Numbered from the stretch's first letter, positions 1-12,141 are shown. The stretch is 64,000 bases of DNA from Pantoea sp. RIT-PI-b (GCF_001187905.1 NZ_LGIS01000014.1:372001-436000); one strand, 5' to 3'. Made by a program: numbers and translations. Notes: generated from the letters alone by a model not told the origin.

Positions 1-107
1 AGATTCGCGATGAGCAGCGTTTCGCTTCGCTGGACGCGTTGAAAGAACAAATTGCGAAAGATGTGGTGACGGCCCGCCAATTCTTTGGGCTAAAAACACC
101 GGTTTAA
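1..107 (+). CDS. ribF: bifunctional riboflavin kinase/FAD synthetase, C-terminal end (partial)
   Basis: Only the last 34 codons are in the window; the reading frame enters at base 3 and stops with TAA at 105-107. The translated tail ends in TARQFFGLKTPV, which closely resembles the C-terminus of enterobacterial RibF (riboflavin to FMN to FAD). Position directly before ileS, with a 27-bp gap and same strand, is the standard enterobacterial order, supporting the call. The start and both catalytic domains lie outside the window. Confidence 0.85.
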   Translation, partial: IRDEQRFASLDALKEQIAKDVVTARQFFGLKTPV

Positions 108-134
108 TGACCGAAATACGGAATCGAGAATCTG

Positions 135-2954
135 ATGAGTGACTATAAATCTACCCTGAATTTGCCGGAAACGGGGTTCCCGATGCGTGGCGATCTGGCC
201 AAGCGCGAACCGGGAATGCTGCAACGTTGGTATGATGACAACCTGTACGGCATCATCCGCGAAGCCAAAAAAGGGAAAAAAACCTTTATTTTGCATGATG
301 GCCCTCCCTATGCGAACGGCAGCATTCATATCGGTCACTCAGTTAACAAGATTCTGAAAGACATTATCGTTAAGTCGAAAGGCATGGCGGGCTATGACTC
401 GCCGTACGTTCCAGGCTGGGACTGCCACGGCTTGCCGATTGAACACAAAGTTGAGCAGATGATCGGCAAGCCGGGCGAGAAGGTGAGCGCGGCTGAATTT
501 CGTGCAGCTTGCCGTCAATATGCGGCTGAACAGGTTGAAGGTCAGAAAAATGACTTCATCCGTCTCGGCGTATTAGGCGACTGGGATCGTCCTTACCTGA
601 CGATGAATTTCCAGACAGAAGCCAACATCATCCGCGCACTGGGTAAAATCATCGGCAACGGCCATCTGCACAAAGGCGCTAAGCCGGTGCACTGGTGTAT
701 GGATTGCCGCTCAGCGCTGGCCGAAGCGGAAGTCGAGTACTACGACAAAACCTCACCCTCCATCGACGTGATGTTCAATGCCGTTGATGCTGACGCAGTA
801 CGCGCTAAGTTTGGCGTCACCGCTTCAGAAGGCCCGGTTTCTCTGGTTATCTGGACCACCACGCCGTGGACCATGCCGGCCAACCGCGGGATCTCGCTGC
901 ATCCGGAATTTGAATACCAGCTGCTGCAGATTGAAGGTCGCAGCCTGATCCTCGCTAAAGAGATGGTTGAGAGCGTGATGAAGCGCGCTGGCATTAGCGA
1001 CTGGACAGTGCTGGGCGAATGCAACGGCGCTGCGCTGGAGTTGCAGCTGTTCCAGCATCCGTTCCTTGAGCAGATCCAATCTAAAGTGGTTCTGGGTGAG
1101 CACGTTACGCTGGAAGCCGGTACCGGTGCGGTACACACCGCGCCAGGCCACGGCCCGGATGACTATGTCATCGGTCAGAAATATGGTCTGGAAACCGCCA
1201 ATCCGGTTGGTCCGGACGGCGCCTATCTGCCAGGCACTTATCCAACGCTGGATGGTGTGAACGTCTTTAAAGCTAACGACATGATCGTTGAGCTGTTGAA
1301 AGAGAAAGGTGCGCTGCTGCACGTTGAAAAACTACTGCATAGCTATCCGCACTGCTGGCGTCACAAAACGCCGATCATCTTCCGTGCCACGCCGCAATGG
1401 TTCATCAGCATGGATCAGAAAGGTCTGCGTGCGCAGTCGCTGAAAGAGATCAAAGGCGTGCAGTGGATCCCGGATTGGGGCCAGGCGCGTATCGAAGCGA
1501 TGGTCGCTAACCGTCCAGACTGGTGTATCTCACGTCAGCGTACGTGGGGCGTGCCGATGGCGCTGTTCGTGCATAAAGAGAGCGAGCAGTTGCATCCAGA
1601 TACGCTGGAGCTGATGGAAAAAGTCGCCAAACGGGTTGAGCAGGACGGCATCCAGGCGTGGTGGGATCTCGACCCGCGTGACCTGATGGGCGACGACGCT
1701 GACCACTACGTTAAAGTGCCAGACACCTTAGACGTCTGGTTCGACTCCGGATCAACCAGCTACGCGGTCGTTGATGCGCGTGCAGAGTTTGGTGGTCACA
1801 CGCCAGATATGTATCTGGAAGGTTCGGATCAGCATCGCGGCTGGTTCATGTCTTCTCTGATGATCTCTACGGCGATGAAAGGCAAAGCGCCTTATCGTCA
1901 GGTACTGACGCACGGCTTCACCGTCGATGGTCAGGGCCGCAAAATGTCGAAATCTATCGGCAACACCGTGGCACCGCAGGACGTGATGGATAAGCTGGGC
2001 GCGGACATTCTGCGTCTGTGGGTCGCCTCAACCGATTACTCCGGTGAGATGGCGGTATCCGACGAAATCCTCAAACGTGCCGCAGACAGCTATCGTCGTA
2101 TCCGTAACACCGCGCGTTTCCTGCTGGCTAACCTTGCTGGCTTCAACCCGGCGACCGATTGCGTTAAGCCGGAAGAGATGGTGGTGGTGGATCGCTGGGC
2201 GGTCGGCCGCGCGCTGGCAGCGCAACAGGATATCGTGCAGTCCTACGAGAATTATGATTTCCATGAAGTGGTGCAGCGCCTGATGCACTTCTGCTCCATC
2301 GAAATGGGCTCGTTCTATCTTGATGTGATCAAAGATCGTCAGTACACCGCGAAAGGTGACAGCCTGGCGCGTCGCAGCTGCCAAACCGCACTGTGGCACA
2401 TCGTTGAAGCGCTGGTGCGCTGGATGGCGCCAATCATGTCCTTCACCGCTGACGAAATCTGGGGCTATCTGCCGGGCGAGCGTTCGAAATACGTGTTCAC
2501 CGAAGAGTGGTACCAGGGTCTGTTTGGTCTGGCGGAGAACGAAGCGCTGAACGACGCTTATTGGGATGACCTGCTGAAAGTTCGCGGCGAAGTGAACAAG
2601 GTCATTGAGCAAGCGCGTAGTGATAAACGCATCGGTGGTGCGCTGGAAGCCACGGTCACGCTTTACGCAGATGCCGAGCTGGCAGCCAAGCTGCAGGCGC
2701 TGGGCGATGAGCTGCGTTTTGTGCTACTAACCTCAGGTGCGACCGTAGCGGATTACGCCACGGCCAGCGATGAAGCGCAGCAGAGCGAGCTGTTAAAAGG
2801 TCTGAAAATTGCGCTGCACAAAGCAGAAGGTGAGAAATGTCCGCGCTGCTGGCATTACACTACTGACGTTGGCCAGAATCCGGAGCATGCTGCGGTGTGT
2901 GGTCGTTGCTACACCAACGTCGCCGGCAATGGCGAACAGCGGAAATTTGCCTGA
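135..2954 (+). CDS. ileS: isoleucyl-tRNA synthetase
   Basis: Cytoplasmic class Ia aminoacyl-tRNA synthetase that charges tRNA-Ile and edits misactivated valine. The 939-residue product is one residue longer than in E. coli. The HIGH signature is at residues 65-68 and KMSKS at 603-607, both intact. The C-terminus carries a zinc-binding Cys4 module (C902, C905, C922, C925) typical of the bacterial enzyme. The ATG at 135 gives the family N-terminus [19 protein letters not shown]. The stop overlaps the lspA start (TGATG), so the two genes are translationally coupled within the ribF-ileS-lspA-fkpB-ispH operon. Confidence 0.98.
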   Translation: MSDYKSTLNLPETGFPMRGDLAKREPGMLQRWYDDNLYGIIREAKKGKKTFILHDGPPYANGSIHIGHSVNKILKDIIVKSKGMAGYDSPYVPGWDCHGLPIEHKVEQMIGKPGEKVSAAEFRAACRQYAAEQVEGQKNDFIRLGVLGDWDRPYLTMNFQTEANIIRALGKIIGNGHLHKGAKPVHWCMDCRSALAEAEVEYYDKTSPSIDVMFNAVDADAVRAKFGVTASEGPVSLVIWTTTPWTMPANRGISLHPEFEYQLLQIEGRSLILAKEMVESVMKRAGISDWTVLGECNGAALELQLFQHPFLEQIQSKVVLGEHVTLEAGTGAVHTAPGHGPDDYVIGQKYGLETANPVGPDGAYLPGTYPTLDGVNVFKANDMIVELLKEKGALLHVEKLLHSYPHCWRHKTPIIFRATPQWFISMDQKGLRAQSLKEIKGVQWIPDWGQARIEAMVANRPDWCISRQRTWGVPMALFVHKESEQLHPDTLELMEKVAKRVEQDGIQAWWDLDPRDLMGDDADHYVKVPDTLDVWFDSGSTSYAVVDARAEFGGHTPDMYLEGSDQHRGWFMSSLMISTAMKGKAPYRQVLTHGFTVDGQGRKMSKSIGNTVAPQDVMDKLGADILRLWVASTDYSGEMAVSDEILKRAADSYRRIRNTARFLLANLAGFNPATDCVKPEEMVVVDRWAVGRALAAQQDIVQSYENYDFHEVVQRLMHFCSIEMGSFYLDVIKDRQYTAKGDSLARRSCQTALWHIVEALVRWMAPIMSFTADEIWGYLPGERSKYVFTEEWYQGLFGLAENEALNDAYWDDLLKVRGEVNKVIEQARSDKRIGGALEATVTLYADAELAAKLQALGDELRFVLLTSGATVADYATASDEAQQSELLKGLKIALHKAEGEKCPRCWHYTTDVGQNPEHAAVCGRCYTNVAGNGEQRKFA

Positions 2955-3454
2955 TGAGTAAAGCGCTCTCTTCGACTGGTTTGCGCTGGCTGTGGCTGGT
3001 GCTGGTGGTGATCGCCATCGATTTTGGCAGCAAGATGTGGATCATCAACAACATGATGCTGCATGAAACGCAGCCGCTGATGCCGTTCCTGAACCTGTTC
3101 TACGCGCACAACTATGGCGCGGCGTTCAGTTTCCTGGCCGACAAAGGCGGCTGGCAGCGCTGGTTCTTTGCCGGTATCGCCGTTGCTATCGTGGTGGCGC
3201 TGCTGGTGATGATGTATCGCAATGCGGCCACGAACAAATTAACCAATATTGCCTACGCGCTGATTATTGGCGGGGCGTTAGGTAACCTGTTTGACCGTTC
3301 ATATCACGGCTTTGTGGTCGATTTTATCGACTTCTATGTCGGAGACTGGCACTTCGCGACCTTTAATATCGCTGACTGTGCCATCTGCATCGGCGCGGCG
3401 CTGGTGGTGTTGGAAGGTTTTCTCAGCCCGAACGGCAAACCGGCTAAGGAATAA
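2954..3454 (+). CDS. lspA: lipoprotein signal peptidase II
   Basis: Inner-membrane aspartyl protease that removes the signal peptide from diacylglyceryl-modified prolipoproteins. The ATG at 2954 overlaps the ileS stop by one base and gives a 166-aa protein (E. coli 164). A longer in-frame reading from 2897 would run inside ileS and is not used. Four hydrophobic segments are visible. The two catalytic aspartates are D123 (in VVDFID, after the [10 protein letters not shown] block) and D141 (in FNIADCAI). The gene sits three bases before fkpB. Confidence 0.97.
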   Translation: MSKALSSTGLRWLWLVLVVIAIDFGSKMWIINNMMLHETQPLMPFLNLFYAHNYGAAFSFLADKGGWQRWFFAGIAVAIVVALLVMMYRNAATNKLTNIAYALIIGGALGNLFDRSYHGFVVDFIDFYVGDWHFATFNIADCAICIGAALVVLEGFLSPNGKPAKE

Positions 3455-3457
3455 AAG

Positions 3458-3928
3458 ATGACAGACTTAGTTCAGCGCGATAGCGCGTTGCTGGTGCATT
3501 TCACGCTGAAGCTGGAAGATGGTTCGACAGCTGAATCCACGCGCGCCAACGGCAAACCTGCGCTGTTCCGTCTGGGCGATGGTAGCCTGTCGGGCGCGCT
3601 GGAACAGCAGCTGATCGGGCGTAAAGTGGGCGATAAGCACGCGTTTACGCTGGAACCGGAAGATGCGTTTGGTGGCACCAGTCCGGATCTGGTTCAGTAC
3701 TTCTCGCGCCGTGACTTTAACGATGCGGGCGAGCCGGAAGTGGGTGCCATCATGCTGTTTAGCGGTCGAGGCGGCAGCGAAATGCCGGGTGTGATTCGTG
3801 AAGTTTCCGGCGACTCGATCACCGTGGATTTCAACCATCCGCTAGCGGGTCAACGCATTCAGTTCGACATTGAAGTGCTGGAGATTGATCCGGTGCTGGA
3901 GGGCAACGATGCAAATCCTGTTAGCTAA
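3458..3928 (+). CDS. fkpB: FKBP-type peptidyl-prolyl cis-trans isomerase, SlyD-like
   Basis: Small cytoplasmic prolyl isomerase of the SlyD/FkpB type: an FKBP fold interrupted by an inserted flap domain (about residues 70-125). The 156-aa length compares with 149 in E. coli. The start at 3458 follows lspA by 3 bp. The last 20 bases overlap ispH in another frame, as in other enterobacteria. The physiological substrate is not evident from sequence; the placement between lspA and ispH is conserved but gives no mechanistic clue. Confidence 0.93.
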   Translation: MTDLVQRDSALLVHFTLKLEDGSTAESTRANGKPALFRLGDGSLSGALEQQLIGRKVGDKHAFTLEPEDAFGGTSPDLVQYFSRRDFNDAGEPEVGAIMLFSGRGGSEMPGVIREVSGDSITVDFNHPLAGQRIQFDIEVLEIDPVLEGNDANPVS

Positions 3929-4862
3929 CCCGCGCGGTTTCTGCGCAGGCGTCGATCGCGCCATCAGCATCGTTGAGCGCGCGCTGGAGATGTATGGCGC
4001 GCCCATCTATGTGCGTCACGAAGTGGTGCATAACCGCTACGTGGTAAGCAGCCTGCGCGAGCGCGGCGCCATCTTCATTGAAGAGATCGCCGAAGTGCCA
4101 GACAACGCGATTTTGATCTTCTCGGCGCACGGTGTCTCACAAGCGGTTCGCGCCGAAGCCAAAGCACGTAATCTCACCATGTTGTTCGATGCCACCTGTC
4201 CGCTGGTGACCAAAGTGCATATGGAAGTCGCGCGCGCCAGCCGCAAAGGTGTCGAAGCGATCCTCATTGGTCACGCGGGCCATCCCGAAGTGGAAGGCAC
4301 CATGGGCCAATACAGTAATCCGAACGGTGGCATGTATCTGGTGGAATCACCGGAAGATGTGTTTAAGCTGAACGTGAAAGATGAGCGCAATCTATGCTTT
4401 ATGACGCAGACTACGCTCTCCGTCGATGATACCTCGGACGTGATTGATGCTTTGCGTCAGCGCTTCCCGGCAATTATCGGTCCACGTAAAGATGACATCT
4501 GCTATGCCACCACTAACCGTCAGGAAGCGGTACGCGTGTTGGCGCGTGATGCTGAAGTGGTGCTGGTTGTGGGGTCGAAAAACTCCTCTAACTCTAATCG
4601 CCTGGCGGAACTGGCGCAGCGTGCTGGCAAGCTGGCGAAGCTGATTGATTCAGCGGATGACATCCAGGAAGAGTGGGTCAAAGATAAGCAGATCATCGGC
4701 GTCACCGCGGGAGCATCAGCGCCGGATATTCTGGTGCAGCAGGTAATCCAGCGTTTGCGTGAGCTCGGCGGAGAAGCAGCCATTGAGCTGATTGGTCGCG
4801 AAGAGAACATCGTGTTTGAAGTACCGAAAGAGCTGCGCGTCGACGTACGCAACGTGCAGTAA
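3909..4862 (+). CDS. ispH: 4-hydroxy-3-methylbut-2-enyl diphosphate reductase
   Basis: Iron-sulfur enzyme of the last step of the MEP pathway, reducing HMBPP to IPP and DMAPP. The start chosen is ATG 3909, giving 317 aa (E. coli 316) and the N-terminus [14 protein letters not shown]; an upstream in-frame ATG at 3870 would add 13 residues with no family match. Cluster-ligand cysteines are C12, the Cys of [11 protein letters not shown] (near 96) and the Cys of [11 protein letters not shown] (near 197). It overlaps fkpB by 20 bp and is last in its operon, followed by a terminator at 4887. Confidence 0.97.
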   Translation: MQILLANPRGFCAGVDRAISIVERALEMYGAPIYVRHEVVHNRYVVSSLRERGAIFIEEIAEVPDNAILIFSAHGVSQAVRAEAKARNLTMLFDATCPLVTKVHMEVARASRKGVEAILIGHAGHPEVEGTMGQYSNPNGGMYLVESPEDVFKLNVKDERNLCFMTQTTLSVDDTSDVIDALRQRFPAIIGPRKDDICYATTNRQEAVRVLARDAEVVLVVGSKNSSNSNRLAELAQRAGKLAKLIDSADDIQEEWVKDKQIIGVTAGASAPDILVQQVIQRLRELGGEAAIELIGREENIVFEVPKELRVDVRNVQ

Positions 4863-4886
4863 GCGCTTCGCGCCACAGTAAAAATC

Positions 4887-4915
4887 AGGCCGACATTGTT
4901 CGGCCTTTTCTTTGT
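4887..4915 (+). terminator. rho-independent terminator after ispH
   Basis: A 7-bp perfect stem (AGGCCGA 4887-4893 with TCGGCCT 4900-4906) with a six-base loop is followed by a T-rich run (TTTTCTTT). It lies 24 bp after the ispH stop and closes the ribF-ileS-lspA-fkpB-ispH transcript. Confidence 0.85.
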
Positions 4916-5079
4916 CTGTCGCCACCTAAAATCCCACTTCCAGCATGCGGGATTGCTTTTACTGATAATGTTTCGCGGCTGGCATAAAATTCTTATTATC
5001 CCTTTATTATTGTGGCGTGACGGTTATCGGACCGTTAACCTGTTTACGCTTTATATGCATAGATTTGTATCAGGAATGA

Positions 5080-5901
<822 letters not shown>

Positions 5902-5955
5902 GTGTTGTGAACCATCGTGATGTGGTTATTTCAATCGGTAAGACCTTGATTGACG

Positions 5956-5986
5956 AGGGCAATGTTTTCATTGCCCTTTATTTTAT
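5956..5986 (+). terminator. rho-independent terminator after dapB
   Basis: Perfect 9-bp stem AGGGCAATG (5956-5964) / CATTGCCCT (5969-5977) with a TTTT loop and a trailing TTTATTTTAT. It lies 55 bp beyond the dapB stop. Confidence 0.88.
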
Positions 5987-6071
5987 CTATAAATAACCAT
6001 CTTGTTGTATATTGATTATGAAGTCTTTATTTATCGTGGTTTTTTGGCGTTTATCAGCCTGCTTAAGTCCA

Positions 6072-6093
6072 TTTTTGACCATTTGGTCAAAAA
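6072..6093. promoter_or_regulatory. RutR-type operator upstream of carAB
   Basis: A perfect palindrome: 10-bp arms 6072-6081 and 6084-6093 around a central TT. The inner 16 bases read TTGACCATTTGGTCAA, matching exactly the RutR consensus TTGACCANNTGGTCAA known from E. coli. There RutR, a uracil-responsive TetR-family regulator, binds upstream of carAB P1. Here the site lies about 160 bp upstream of the P1 -35 element. Site identity is inferred from consensus and context. Confidence 0.72.
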
Positions 6094-6232
6094 TTTATGC
6101 GTGCTAGCACCATTTTGTGATTATTGCCGTCAGGCAACCGATTATTTTTCCGAGTTATCACGCTCTTTTGTCGCCTTTCCCCGTTTTTAACATTCAGTTG
6201 CCCGAAATATACAAAAAAATAGCCACATGGTG

Positions 6233-6261
6233 TAGACAAGCTGCGGGTCGATCATTAGAAT
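6233..6261 (+). promoter_or_regulatory. carAB promoter P1 (upstream, pyrimidine-responsive type)
   Basis: A -35 element TAGACA (6233-6238) is spaced 17 bp from a -10 element TAGAAT (6256-6261). The position, about 70 bp upstream of the arginine-controlled promoter, matches E. coli carAB P1, which responds to pyrimidines and purines. The spacing and near-consensus hexamers are directly visible; the regulation is inferred from homology. Confidence 0.65.
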
Positions 6262-6304
6262 GCGCGCAATTTGCCAAAATTCGAGTACTCAGGCGGGTTT
6301 TGCA

Positions 6305-6334
6305 TTGATTCTGGCACTGCTTTTGAATTAATAT
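6305..6334 (+). promoter_or_regulatory. carAB promoter P2 (arginine-responsive)
   Basis: TTGATT (6305-6310) and TAATAT (6329-6334) are separated by 18 bp. The -10 element lies inside the first ARG box, so bound ArgR would block RNA polymerase, as described for E. coli carAB P2. Confidence 0.68.
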
Positions 6335-6360
6335 GCAAATATTGTGACTGTTTATTCCCT
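6322..6360. promoter_or_regulatory. tandem ARG boxes (ArgR operator) of carAB
   Basis: Two 18-bp ARG-box-like sites are separated by 3 bp, the spacing ArgR hexamers use. Box 1 (6322-6339) contains TGAAT-N4-ATGCA and box 2 (6343-6360) contains TGACT-N4-ATTCC, against consensus TGAAT-N4-ATTCA. Box 1 is nearly identical to that of E. coli carAB. The pair lies just upstream of the carA Shine-Dalgarno. Confidence 0.8.
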
Positions 6361-6370
6361 GGAGGATGTT

Positions 6371-7519
6371 TTGATTAAGTCAGCGCTCTTGGTTCTGGAA
6401 GACGGAACCCAATTCCACGGTCGGGCCATCGGGGCAACGGGGTCGGCAGTGGGAGAAGTTGTTTTCAACACTTCAATGACCGGTTATCAAGAAATCCTCA
6501 CTGATCCTTCCTATTCTCGCCAAATCGTTACCCTCACTTATCCCCATATCGGCAATGTTGGCGTTAACGCCGCCGATGAAGAATCCAGCCAAATCCATGC
6601 TCAAGGCCTCGTTATTCGCGATCTGCCGCTGATTACCAGCAACTTCCGCAGTGAAGAGAGTCTGTCAGCTTACCTGCAGCGCAATAACATCGTCGGTATC
6701 GCCGATATCGACACGCGCAAACTGACCCGTTTGCTGCGTGAGAAAGGTGCTCAGAGTGGCTGCATTATTGCGGGCGATAATCCGGATGCCGCACTGGCGC
6801 TACAGAAAGCGCAGGCGTTCCCGGGCTTGAAAGGGATGGATCTGGCGAAAGAAGTCACCACCGCAGAGACCTACGCATGGCAGCAGGGCAGTTGGACGCT
6901 GGAAGGCGACCTGCCGGAGCAGAAAAGCGCGGAAGCGCTGCCGTTCCACGTGGTGGCCTATGATTACGGTGCTAAGCGCAATATCCTGCGCATGCTGGTG
7001 GATCGCGGCTGCCGCCTGACGGTGGTACCGGCACAAACCCCGTCAGACGAGGTGCTGGCACTTAATCCAGACGGTATTTTCCTGTCGAATGGCCCTGGCG
7101 ATCCTGAGCCGTGCGACTATGCCATTAACGCGATTCAGGCGTTCCTGAACACGGACATTCCAGTGTTCGGCATCTGCCTCGGCCATCAGTTATTAGCGCT
7201 GGCGAGCGGTGCCAAAACCATCAAGATGAAGCTCGGCCACCACGGCGGCAACCACCCGGTGAAAGATCTCGATAACAATACCGTGATGATTACCGCGCAG
7301 AACCACGGTTTTGCGGTTGATGACAGCCAGTTGCCAGCGAATCTGCGCGTGACGCATGTGTCGCTGTTCGACAAAACCGTGCAGGGCATTCATCGCACCG
7401 ACAAACCGGCCTTCAGCTTCCAGGGACATCCGGAAGCGAGCCCAGGCCCGCACGACGCGGCGCCGCTGTTCGATCACTTTATCGAACTGATCGAAGCTTA
7501 CCGTTCTAACGCGAAGTAA
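6371..7519 (+). CDS. carA: carbamoyl-phosphate synthase small subunit (glutaminase)
   Basis: Hydrolyses glutamine and channels ammonia to CarB, supplying carbamoyl phosphate for arginine and pyrimidines. The start is taken as TTG 6371: it is preceded by GGAGG (6361-6365), gives exactly the 382 aa of E. coli CarA, which also uses UUG, and yields the family N-terminus. An in-frame GTG at 6344 would add nine residues lying inside the ARG-box region. The catalytic Cys sits in FGICLGHQ (near 269), and H353 with E355 in [11 protein letters not shown]. It is 13 bp from carB. Confidence 0.96.
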   Translation: MIKSALLVLEDGTQFHGRAIGATGSAVGEVVFNTSMTGYQEILTDPSYSRQIVTLTYPHIGNVGVNAADEESSQIHAQGLVIRDLPLITSNFRSEESLSAYLQRNNIVGIADIDTRKLTRLLREKGAQSGCIIAGDNPDAALALQKAQAFPGLKGMDLAKEVTTAETYAWQQGSWTLEGDLPEQKSAEALPFHVVAYDYGAKRNILRMLVDRGCRLTVVPAQTPSDEVLALNPDGIFLSNGPGDPEPCDYAINAIQAFLNTDIPVFGICLGHQLLALASGAKTIKMKLGHHGGNHPVKDLDNNTVMITAQNHGFAVDDSQLPANLRVTHVSLFDKTVQGIHRTDKPAFSFQGHPEASPGPHDAAPLFDHFIELIEAYRSNAK

Positions 7520-7532
7520 TCAGGAGCCCACG

Positions 7533-10500
7533 ATGCCAAAACGTACAGACATAAAATCCATCCTGATCCTTGGCGCTGGCCCGATCGTAATCGGCCAGGC
7601 ATGTGAATTTGACTACTCCGGTGCGCAGGCGTGTAAAGCGCTGCGCGAAGAGGGTTACCGCGTCATTCTGGTGAACTCGAACCCGGCCACAATCATGACC
7701 GACCCGGAAATGGCAGATGCCACCTACATCGAGCCGATTCACTGGGAAGTGGTACGCAAAATTATCGAAAAAGAGCGCCCGGATGCGGTGCTGCCGACCA
7801 TGGGTGGCCAGACTGCGCTGAACTGTGCGCTGGAGCTGGAGCGTCAAGGCGTGCTGGCTGAATTCGGCGTCACCATGATTGGTGCCACCGCCGATGCGAT
7901 TGACAAAGCCGAAGATCGCCGCCGTTTCGACGTAGCGATGAAAAGCATTGGTTTGGGCACCGCGCGTTCCGGTATTGCGCACAACATGGAAGAAGCGCTG
8001 GCGGTGGCCGAAGACGTTGGCTTCCCGTGCATCATCCGTCCTTCCTTTACCATGGGCGGCACCGGCGGCGGTATCGCCTATAACCGCGAAGAGTTTGAAG
8101 AGATTTGCGAGCGCGGTCTGGATCTGTCTCCAACCAATGAGCTGCTGATTGACGAGTCGCTGATTGGCTGGAAAGAGTACGAGATGGAAGTGGTGCGTGA
8201 TAAAAACGATAACTGCATCATCGTCTGCTCAATCGAAAACTTCGATGCGATGGGCATCCACACCGGTGACTCGATCACCGTGGCGCCAGCGCAAACCCTG
8301 ACCGACAAAGAGTATCAAATCATGCGTAACGCCTCGCTGGCGGTACTGCGTGAGATCGGTGTAGAAACCGGCGGTTCTAACGTCCAGTTCTCGGTGAATC
8401 CGAAAGATGGCCGTATGATCGTTATTGAAATGAACCCGCGCGTGTCCCGTTCGTCGGCGCTGGCATCGAAAGCCACCGGCTTCCCGATTGCTAAAGTGGC
8501 AGCGAAGCTGGCGGTGGGCTTCACCCTCGATGAACTGATGAACGACATCACCGGCGGCTTAACGCCTGCGTCGTTTGAACCCTCTATCGACTACGTCGTG
8601 ACCAAAATTCCTCGTTTCAACTTCGAGAAGTTTGCTGGCGCCAACGATCGCCTGACTACGCAGATGAAATCAGTGGGTGAAGTGATGGCGATTGGCCGTA
8701 CTTTCCAGGAATCGATGCAGAAAGCGCTGCGCGGCCTGGAAGTGGGCGCCAACGGTTTCGACCCGAAAGTCAGCCTGGACGATGCCGAAGCACTGACGCG
8801 CATTCGCCGTGAGCTGAAAGATGCCGGTTCTGACCGTATCTGGTACATCGCCGATGCCTTCCGTGCCGGCATGTCGGTGGATGGCGTGTTCAATCTCACC
8901 AACATCGACCGCTGGTTCCTGGTACAGATTGAAGAGCTGGTGCGTCTGGAAGAGCAGGTTGAGCGCGAAGGCGTGAACTCGCTGAATGCTGAATTCCTGC
9001 GGGCCCTGAAGCGTAAAGGCTTTGCCGATGTGCGTCTGGCCACGCTGGCCGGCGTTTCAGAAGGCGAAATTCGCAAGCTGCGTCAGCAGTTTAATCTGCA
9101 TCCGGTCTACAAACGCGTCGATACCTGCGCCGCTGAATTTGCCACCGATACCGCGTATATGTACTCAACCTACGAGGAGGAGTGCGAAGCCAATCCAAAT
9201 CAGGATCGTGAAAAAATTATGATTCTGGGCGGTGGTCCAAACCGTATCGGCCAGGGCATCGAGTTTGATTACTGCTGCGTGCATGCGGCGCTGGCACTGC
9301 GTGAAGACGGTTACGAAACCATCATGGTTAACTGTAACCCGGAAACCGTATCGACCGATTATGACACCTCAGATCGCCTCTACTTCGAGCCGGTCACGCT
9401 GGAGGATGTGCTGGAAATCGTGCGCATTGAGCAACCAAAAGGCGTCATCGTGCAGTATGGCGGCCAGACTCCGCTGAAACTGGCGCGCGCGCTGGAGGCG
9501 GCCGGCGTGCCGGTGATTGGTACCAGCCCGGATGCCATTGACCGTGCAGAAGACCGTGAACGTTTCCAGCAGGCGGTTGATCGCCTGAATCTGAAGCAAC
9601 CGGCGAACGCCACCGTTGCCACGCTGGAGCAGGCGGTAGAAAAAGCGGCCGGTATCGGCTATCCGCTGGTGGTACGTCCTTCTTATGTGCTGGGCGGCCG
9701 CGCGATGGAAATCGTTTACGATGAAATCGACCTGAAGCGCTACTTCCAGACCGCGGTTTCGGTCTCTAACGATGCGCCGGTGTTGCTGGATCGTTTCCTC
9801 GATGACGCGGTTGAAGTGGATGTTGATGCGATTTGCGACGGCGAGCGTGTGCTGATTGGCGGCATTATGGAGCACATCGAGCAGGCCGGCGTGCACTCCG
9901 GTGACTCCGCATGTTCACTGCCAGCCTACACGCTGAGCACTGAAATTCAGAACGTGATGCGTCAGCAGGTCGAGAAACTGGCCTTTGAGCTGAACGTACG
10001 CGGCTTGATGAACGTGCAGTTTGCGGTGAAGGACAACGAGGTTTACCTGATTGAGGTTAACCCGCGTGCCGCACGTACCGTACCGTTTGTGTCGAAAGCC
10101 ACCGGCGTGGCGCTGGCGAAAGTAGCGGCGCGCGTAATGGCCGGCAAAACGCTGGCGGAGCAGGGCGTCACCAAAGAAGTGATTCCTCCGTATTACTCGG
10201 TAAAAGAAGTGGTGCTGCCGTTCAACAAGTTCCCAGGCGTTGACCCGATTCTCGGCCCTGAAATGCGCTCTACCGGTGAAGTGATGGGCGTTGGTCGAAC
10301 CTTCGCAGAAGCCTTTGCGAAAGCGATGCTGGGCGCGCAGAGCAATATGAAGAAAACCGGTCGTGCACTGTTGTCAGTACGTGAAGGCGATAAGAAACGT
10401 ATCGTCGACCTGGCGGCGAAGCTGCAGAAGTTTGGTTTCGAGCTGGATGCCACGCACGGCACCGCAGTGGTACTGGGCGAAGCGGGCATTAATCCACGTC

Positions 10501-10757
10501 TGGTGAACAAGGTGCATGAAGGTCGTCCGCACATTCAGGATCGTCTGAAGAACGGCGAATATGCTTACATCGTGAACACCACTGCAGGACGTCAGGCGAT
10601 TGAAGACTCTAAGCTGATTCGTCGCAGCGCACTGCAATATAAGGTGCATTACGACACTACGCTAAATGGCGGCTTTGCTACCGCGATGGCGCTGAATGCG
10701 GATCCCACAGAGCAGGTGATTTCCGTGCAGGAAATGCATGCGCAAATTAAAGGCTAA
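7533..10757 (+). CDS. carB: carbamoyl-phosphate synthase large subunit
   Basis: Synthetase subunit of 1074 aa (E. coli 1073). The family layout is seen: an N-terminal carboxyphosphate-forming ATP-grasp half (about 1-400), an oligomerisation region (about 400-550), a homologous carbamoyl-phosphate-forming half (about 550-935), and a C-terminal MGS-type allosteric domain that binds UMP and ornithine in the E. coli enzyme. The internal duplication is visible as [20 protein letters not shown] near residue 13 and [17 protein letters not shown] near 564. A good AGGAG precedes ATG 7533. It is the second gene of the carAB operon, with a terminator after it. Confidence 0.98.
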   Translation: MPKRTDIKSILILGAGPIVIGQACEFDYSGAQACKALREEGYRVILVNSNPATIMTDPEMADATYIEPIHWEVVRKIIEKERPDAVLPTMGGQTALNCALELERQGVLAEFGVTMIGATADAIDKAEDRRRFDVAMKSIGLGTARSGIAHNMEEALAVAEDVGFPCIIRPSFTMGGTGGGIAYNREEFEEICERGLDLSPTNELLIDESLIGWKEYEMEVVRDKNDNCIIVCSIENFDAMGIHTGDSITVAPAQTLTDKEYQIMRNASLAVLREIGVETGGSNVQFSVNPKDGRMIVIEMNPRVSRSSALASKATGFPIAKVAAKLAVGFTLDELMNDITGGLTPASFEPSIDYVVTKIPRFNFEKFAGANDRLTTQMKSVGEVMAIGRTFQESMQKALRGLEVGANGFDPKVSLDDAEALTRIRRELKDAGSDRIWYIADAFRAGMSVDGVFNLTNIDRWFLVQIEELVRLEEQVEREGVNSLNAEFLRALKRKGFADVRLATLAGVSEGEIRKLRQQFNLHPVYKRVDTCAAEFATDTAYMYSTYEEECEANPNQDREKIMILGGGPNRIGQGIEFDYCCVHAALALREDGYETIMVNCNPETVSTDYDTSDRLYFEPVTLEDVLEIVRIEQPKGVIVQYGGQTPLKLARALEAAGVPVIGTSPDAIDRAEDRERFQQAVDRLNLKQPANATVATLEQAVEKAAGIGYPLVVRPSYVLGGRAMEIVYDEIDLKRYFQTAVSVSNDAPVLLDRFLDDAVEVDVDAICDGERVLIGGIMEHIEQAGVHSGDSACSLPAYTLSTEIQNVMRQQVEKLAFELNVRGLMNVQFAVKDNEVYLIEVNPRAARTVPFVSKATGVALAKVAARVMAGKTLAEQGVTKEVIPPYYSVKEVVLPFNKFPGVDPILGPEMRSTGEVMGVGRTFAEAFAKAMLGAQSNMKKTGRALLSVREGDKKRIVDLAAKLQKFGFELDATHGTAVVLGEAGINPRLVNKVHEGRPHIQDRLKNGEYAYIVNTTAGRQAIEDSKLIRRSALQYKVHYDTTLNGGFATAMALNADPTEQVISVQEMHAQIKG

Positions 10758-10779
10758 TCAGTTCGTTAGCTAAAATAAG

Positions 10780-10808
10780 CGGCTCCTTCGGGGGCCGTTT
10801 TTATTTTG
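10780..10808 (+). terminator. rho-independent terminator after carB
   Basis: Stem CGGCTCC (10780-10786) / GGGGCCG (10791-10797), with one T-G wobble and a stable TTCG tetraloop, followed by TTTTTATTTTG. It begins 22 bp beyond the carB stop. Confidence 0.87.
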
Positions 10809-10998
10809 TCATTTTGCTGCAATATGGAAATGCTTATACGTTAAAATTCTTTAGATTTGACATAACTTTTATCAGTTGATGCAGAAAACGTTACACCTCG
10901 GAATATCCGCACAAAATTATAAATAAGAACCCAGTAAGCGCACCGTACTATTTCGCTCGCTCACCAATAGAGCGCTCACCTTAACTGGGATATAAAAA

Positions 10999-12141
10999 AT
11001 GCAAATGCGTGCTTTCACTCTCAGCGCTATTGCTGCGTTACTCGCAGCGGCGCCACTCGCCAGCCAGGCGGAAATTACTTTACTCAAGCAGGATCCCCAG
11101 GCGGGCGATCCGCTCAGCCGTCTCGACTTCAAAGTGGGCGGCAGTATTCGTCCGCAGTTCCAGCACCAGAATGGTGTAAACGACCAATCCTATAAGCGTA
11201 ATGGCTATGATGGCGGTTCACGTTTCCGCTTCACTGCGAATTACTACCTGTTTGATGACGTAAGCTGGGTCGGTTACTACGAGCTGGGTGTTAACTTCCC
11301 GGCTTGGTGGGGTTGGGACAATCATCATGCTGATGGCGCCAACAATACCACCCGTCGCCAACTTTACACGGGCTTCAAAAGTGCCACTTTGGGTGAGCTC
11401 TACTTTGGTCAGCAGAACAGCGTTTACTACGATGTAGTGGGCGCGAAAACCGATATCTGGGACTATGACATGTTGGCTCAGGGCCCAGGCAACGGTATCA
11501 ATGGCGATTACGATGGTTCATATCGCTCGCGCAAAATGTTGAAGTACAAAAACACCTTCGGCGATGCAGATGTGTATGCATCTTATCTGTTTGAAGATAA
11601 CGAGTTCCTGCCAGGTAACGGTCTACGCTACAAGCGTAAAGGCGGCGGCTCGCTAGGTGTGAACTATCACATCACCAAAGATCTGGCATGGGGAACCGCG
11701 TGGAACTACACCCGCGCAGATATCCGTAATCCAGGCAATGGTGACAGCAAGCGCTACGACCAGAATATCTACGGTACCGCATTGAGCTGGACGCCGGATA
11801 ACTGGACGCTGTCAGCAGGTGCGGGTTGGTATGAAAACTTCTCTCCAACCAAACGTAATACGGTAAACAACTACTTCGCGGATGACGCGTGGGGTATTGA
11901 ATATTTTGCCGGTTACAAATTCCCAATCGGTCAGTATGCGGTGAAATCAATTCAGCCTTACTTCATGGGTGACCGTCTGGAGTTCGTCAACGGACGTGAT
12001 TACAAACGTATCGATAATGGGGTTGGCGTGAGCGCACAGCTCGACTTCGGCTTCCGTATTGATTACGAATATGTCATCACCTCAAGCACCGACAAATCAC
12101 TGGGTAACGTCAACCTGGTGCGTCTGCGCTACGATTTCTAA
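10999..12141 (+). CDS. outer-membrane general porin-like beta-barrel protein
   Basis: The 380-aa precursor has a signal peptide of about 24 residues ending ASQA before EITLL. The mature part is rich in aromatic and polar residues in alternating short strands, has the porin-like turn GELYFGQQ, and ends in RLRYDF with the C-terminal Phe recognised by the BAM machinery. This fits a trimeric-type diffusion porin of about 16 strands, but it is not close enough to OmpC, OmpF or LamB for a gene symbol. A second in-frame ATG at 11005 is an alternative start. An isolated TTGACA lies at 10857-10862 without a convincing -10. It is monocistronic, between terminators, at a junction where E. coli carries cai/fix/kef genes. 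Confidence 0.8.
   Translation: MQMRAFTLSAIAALLAAAPLASQAEITLLKQDPQAGDPLSRLDFKVGGSIRPQFQHQNGVNDQSYKRNGYDGGSRFRFTANYYLFDDVSWVGYYELGVNFPAWWGWDNHHADGANNTTRRQLYTGFKSATLGELYFGQQNSVYYDVVGAKTDIWDYDMLAQGPGNGINGDYDGSYRSRKMLKYKNTFGDADVYASYLFEDNEFLPGNGLRYKRKGGGSLGVNYHITKDLAWGTAWNYTRADIRNPGNGDSKRYDQNIYGTALSWTPDNWTLSAGAGWYENFSPTKRNTVNNYFADDAWGIEYFAGYKFPIGQYAVKSIQPYFMGDRLEFVNGRDYKRIDNGVGVSAQLDFGFRIDYEYVITSSTDKSLGNVNLVRLRYDF

Noticed and set aside
6002..6308. Small frames in the dapB-carA gap
   Set aside because: They cover the RutR, P1 and P2 control region of carAB, lack ribosome sites and are AT-rich without coding character.
6344..6370. carA starting at the in-frame GTG 6344
   Set aside because: It would begin inside the second ARG box and add residues without homology; TTG 6371 has GGAGG and matches the known UUG start of E. 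coli carA.
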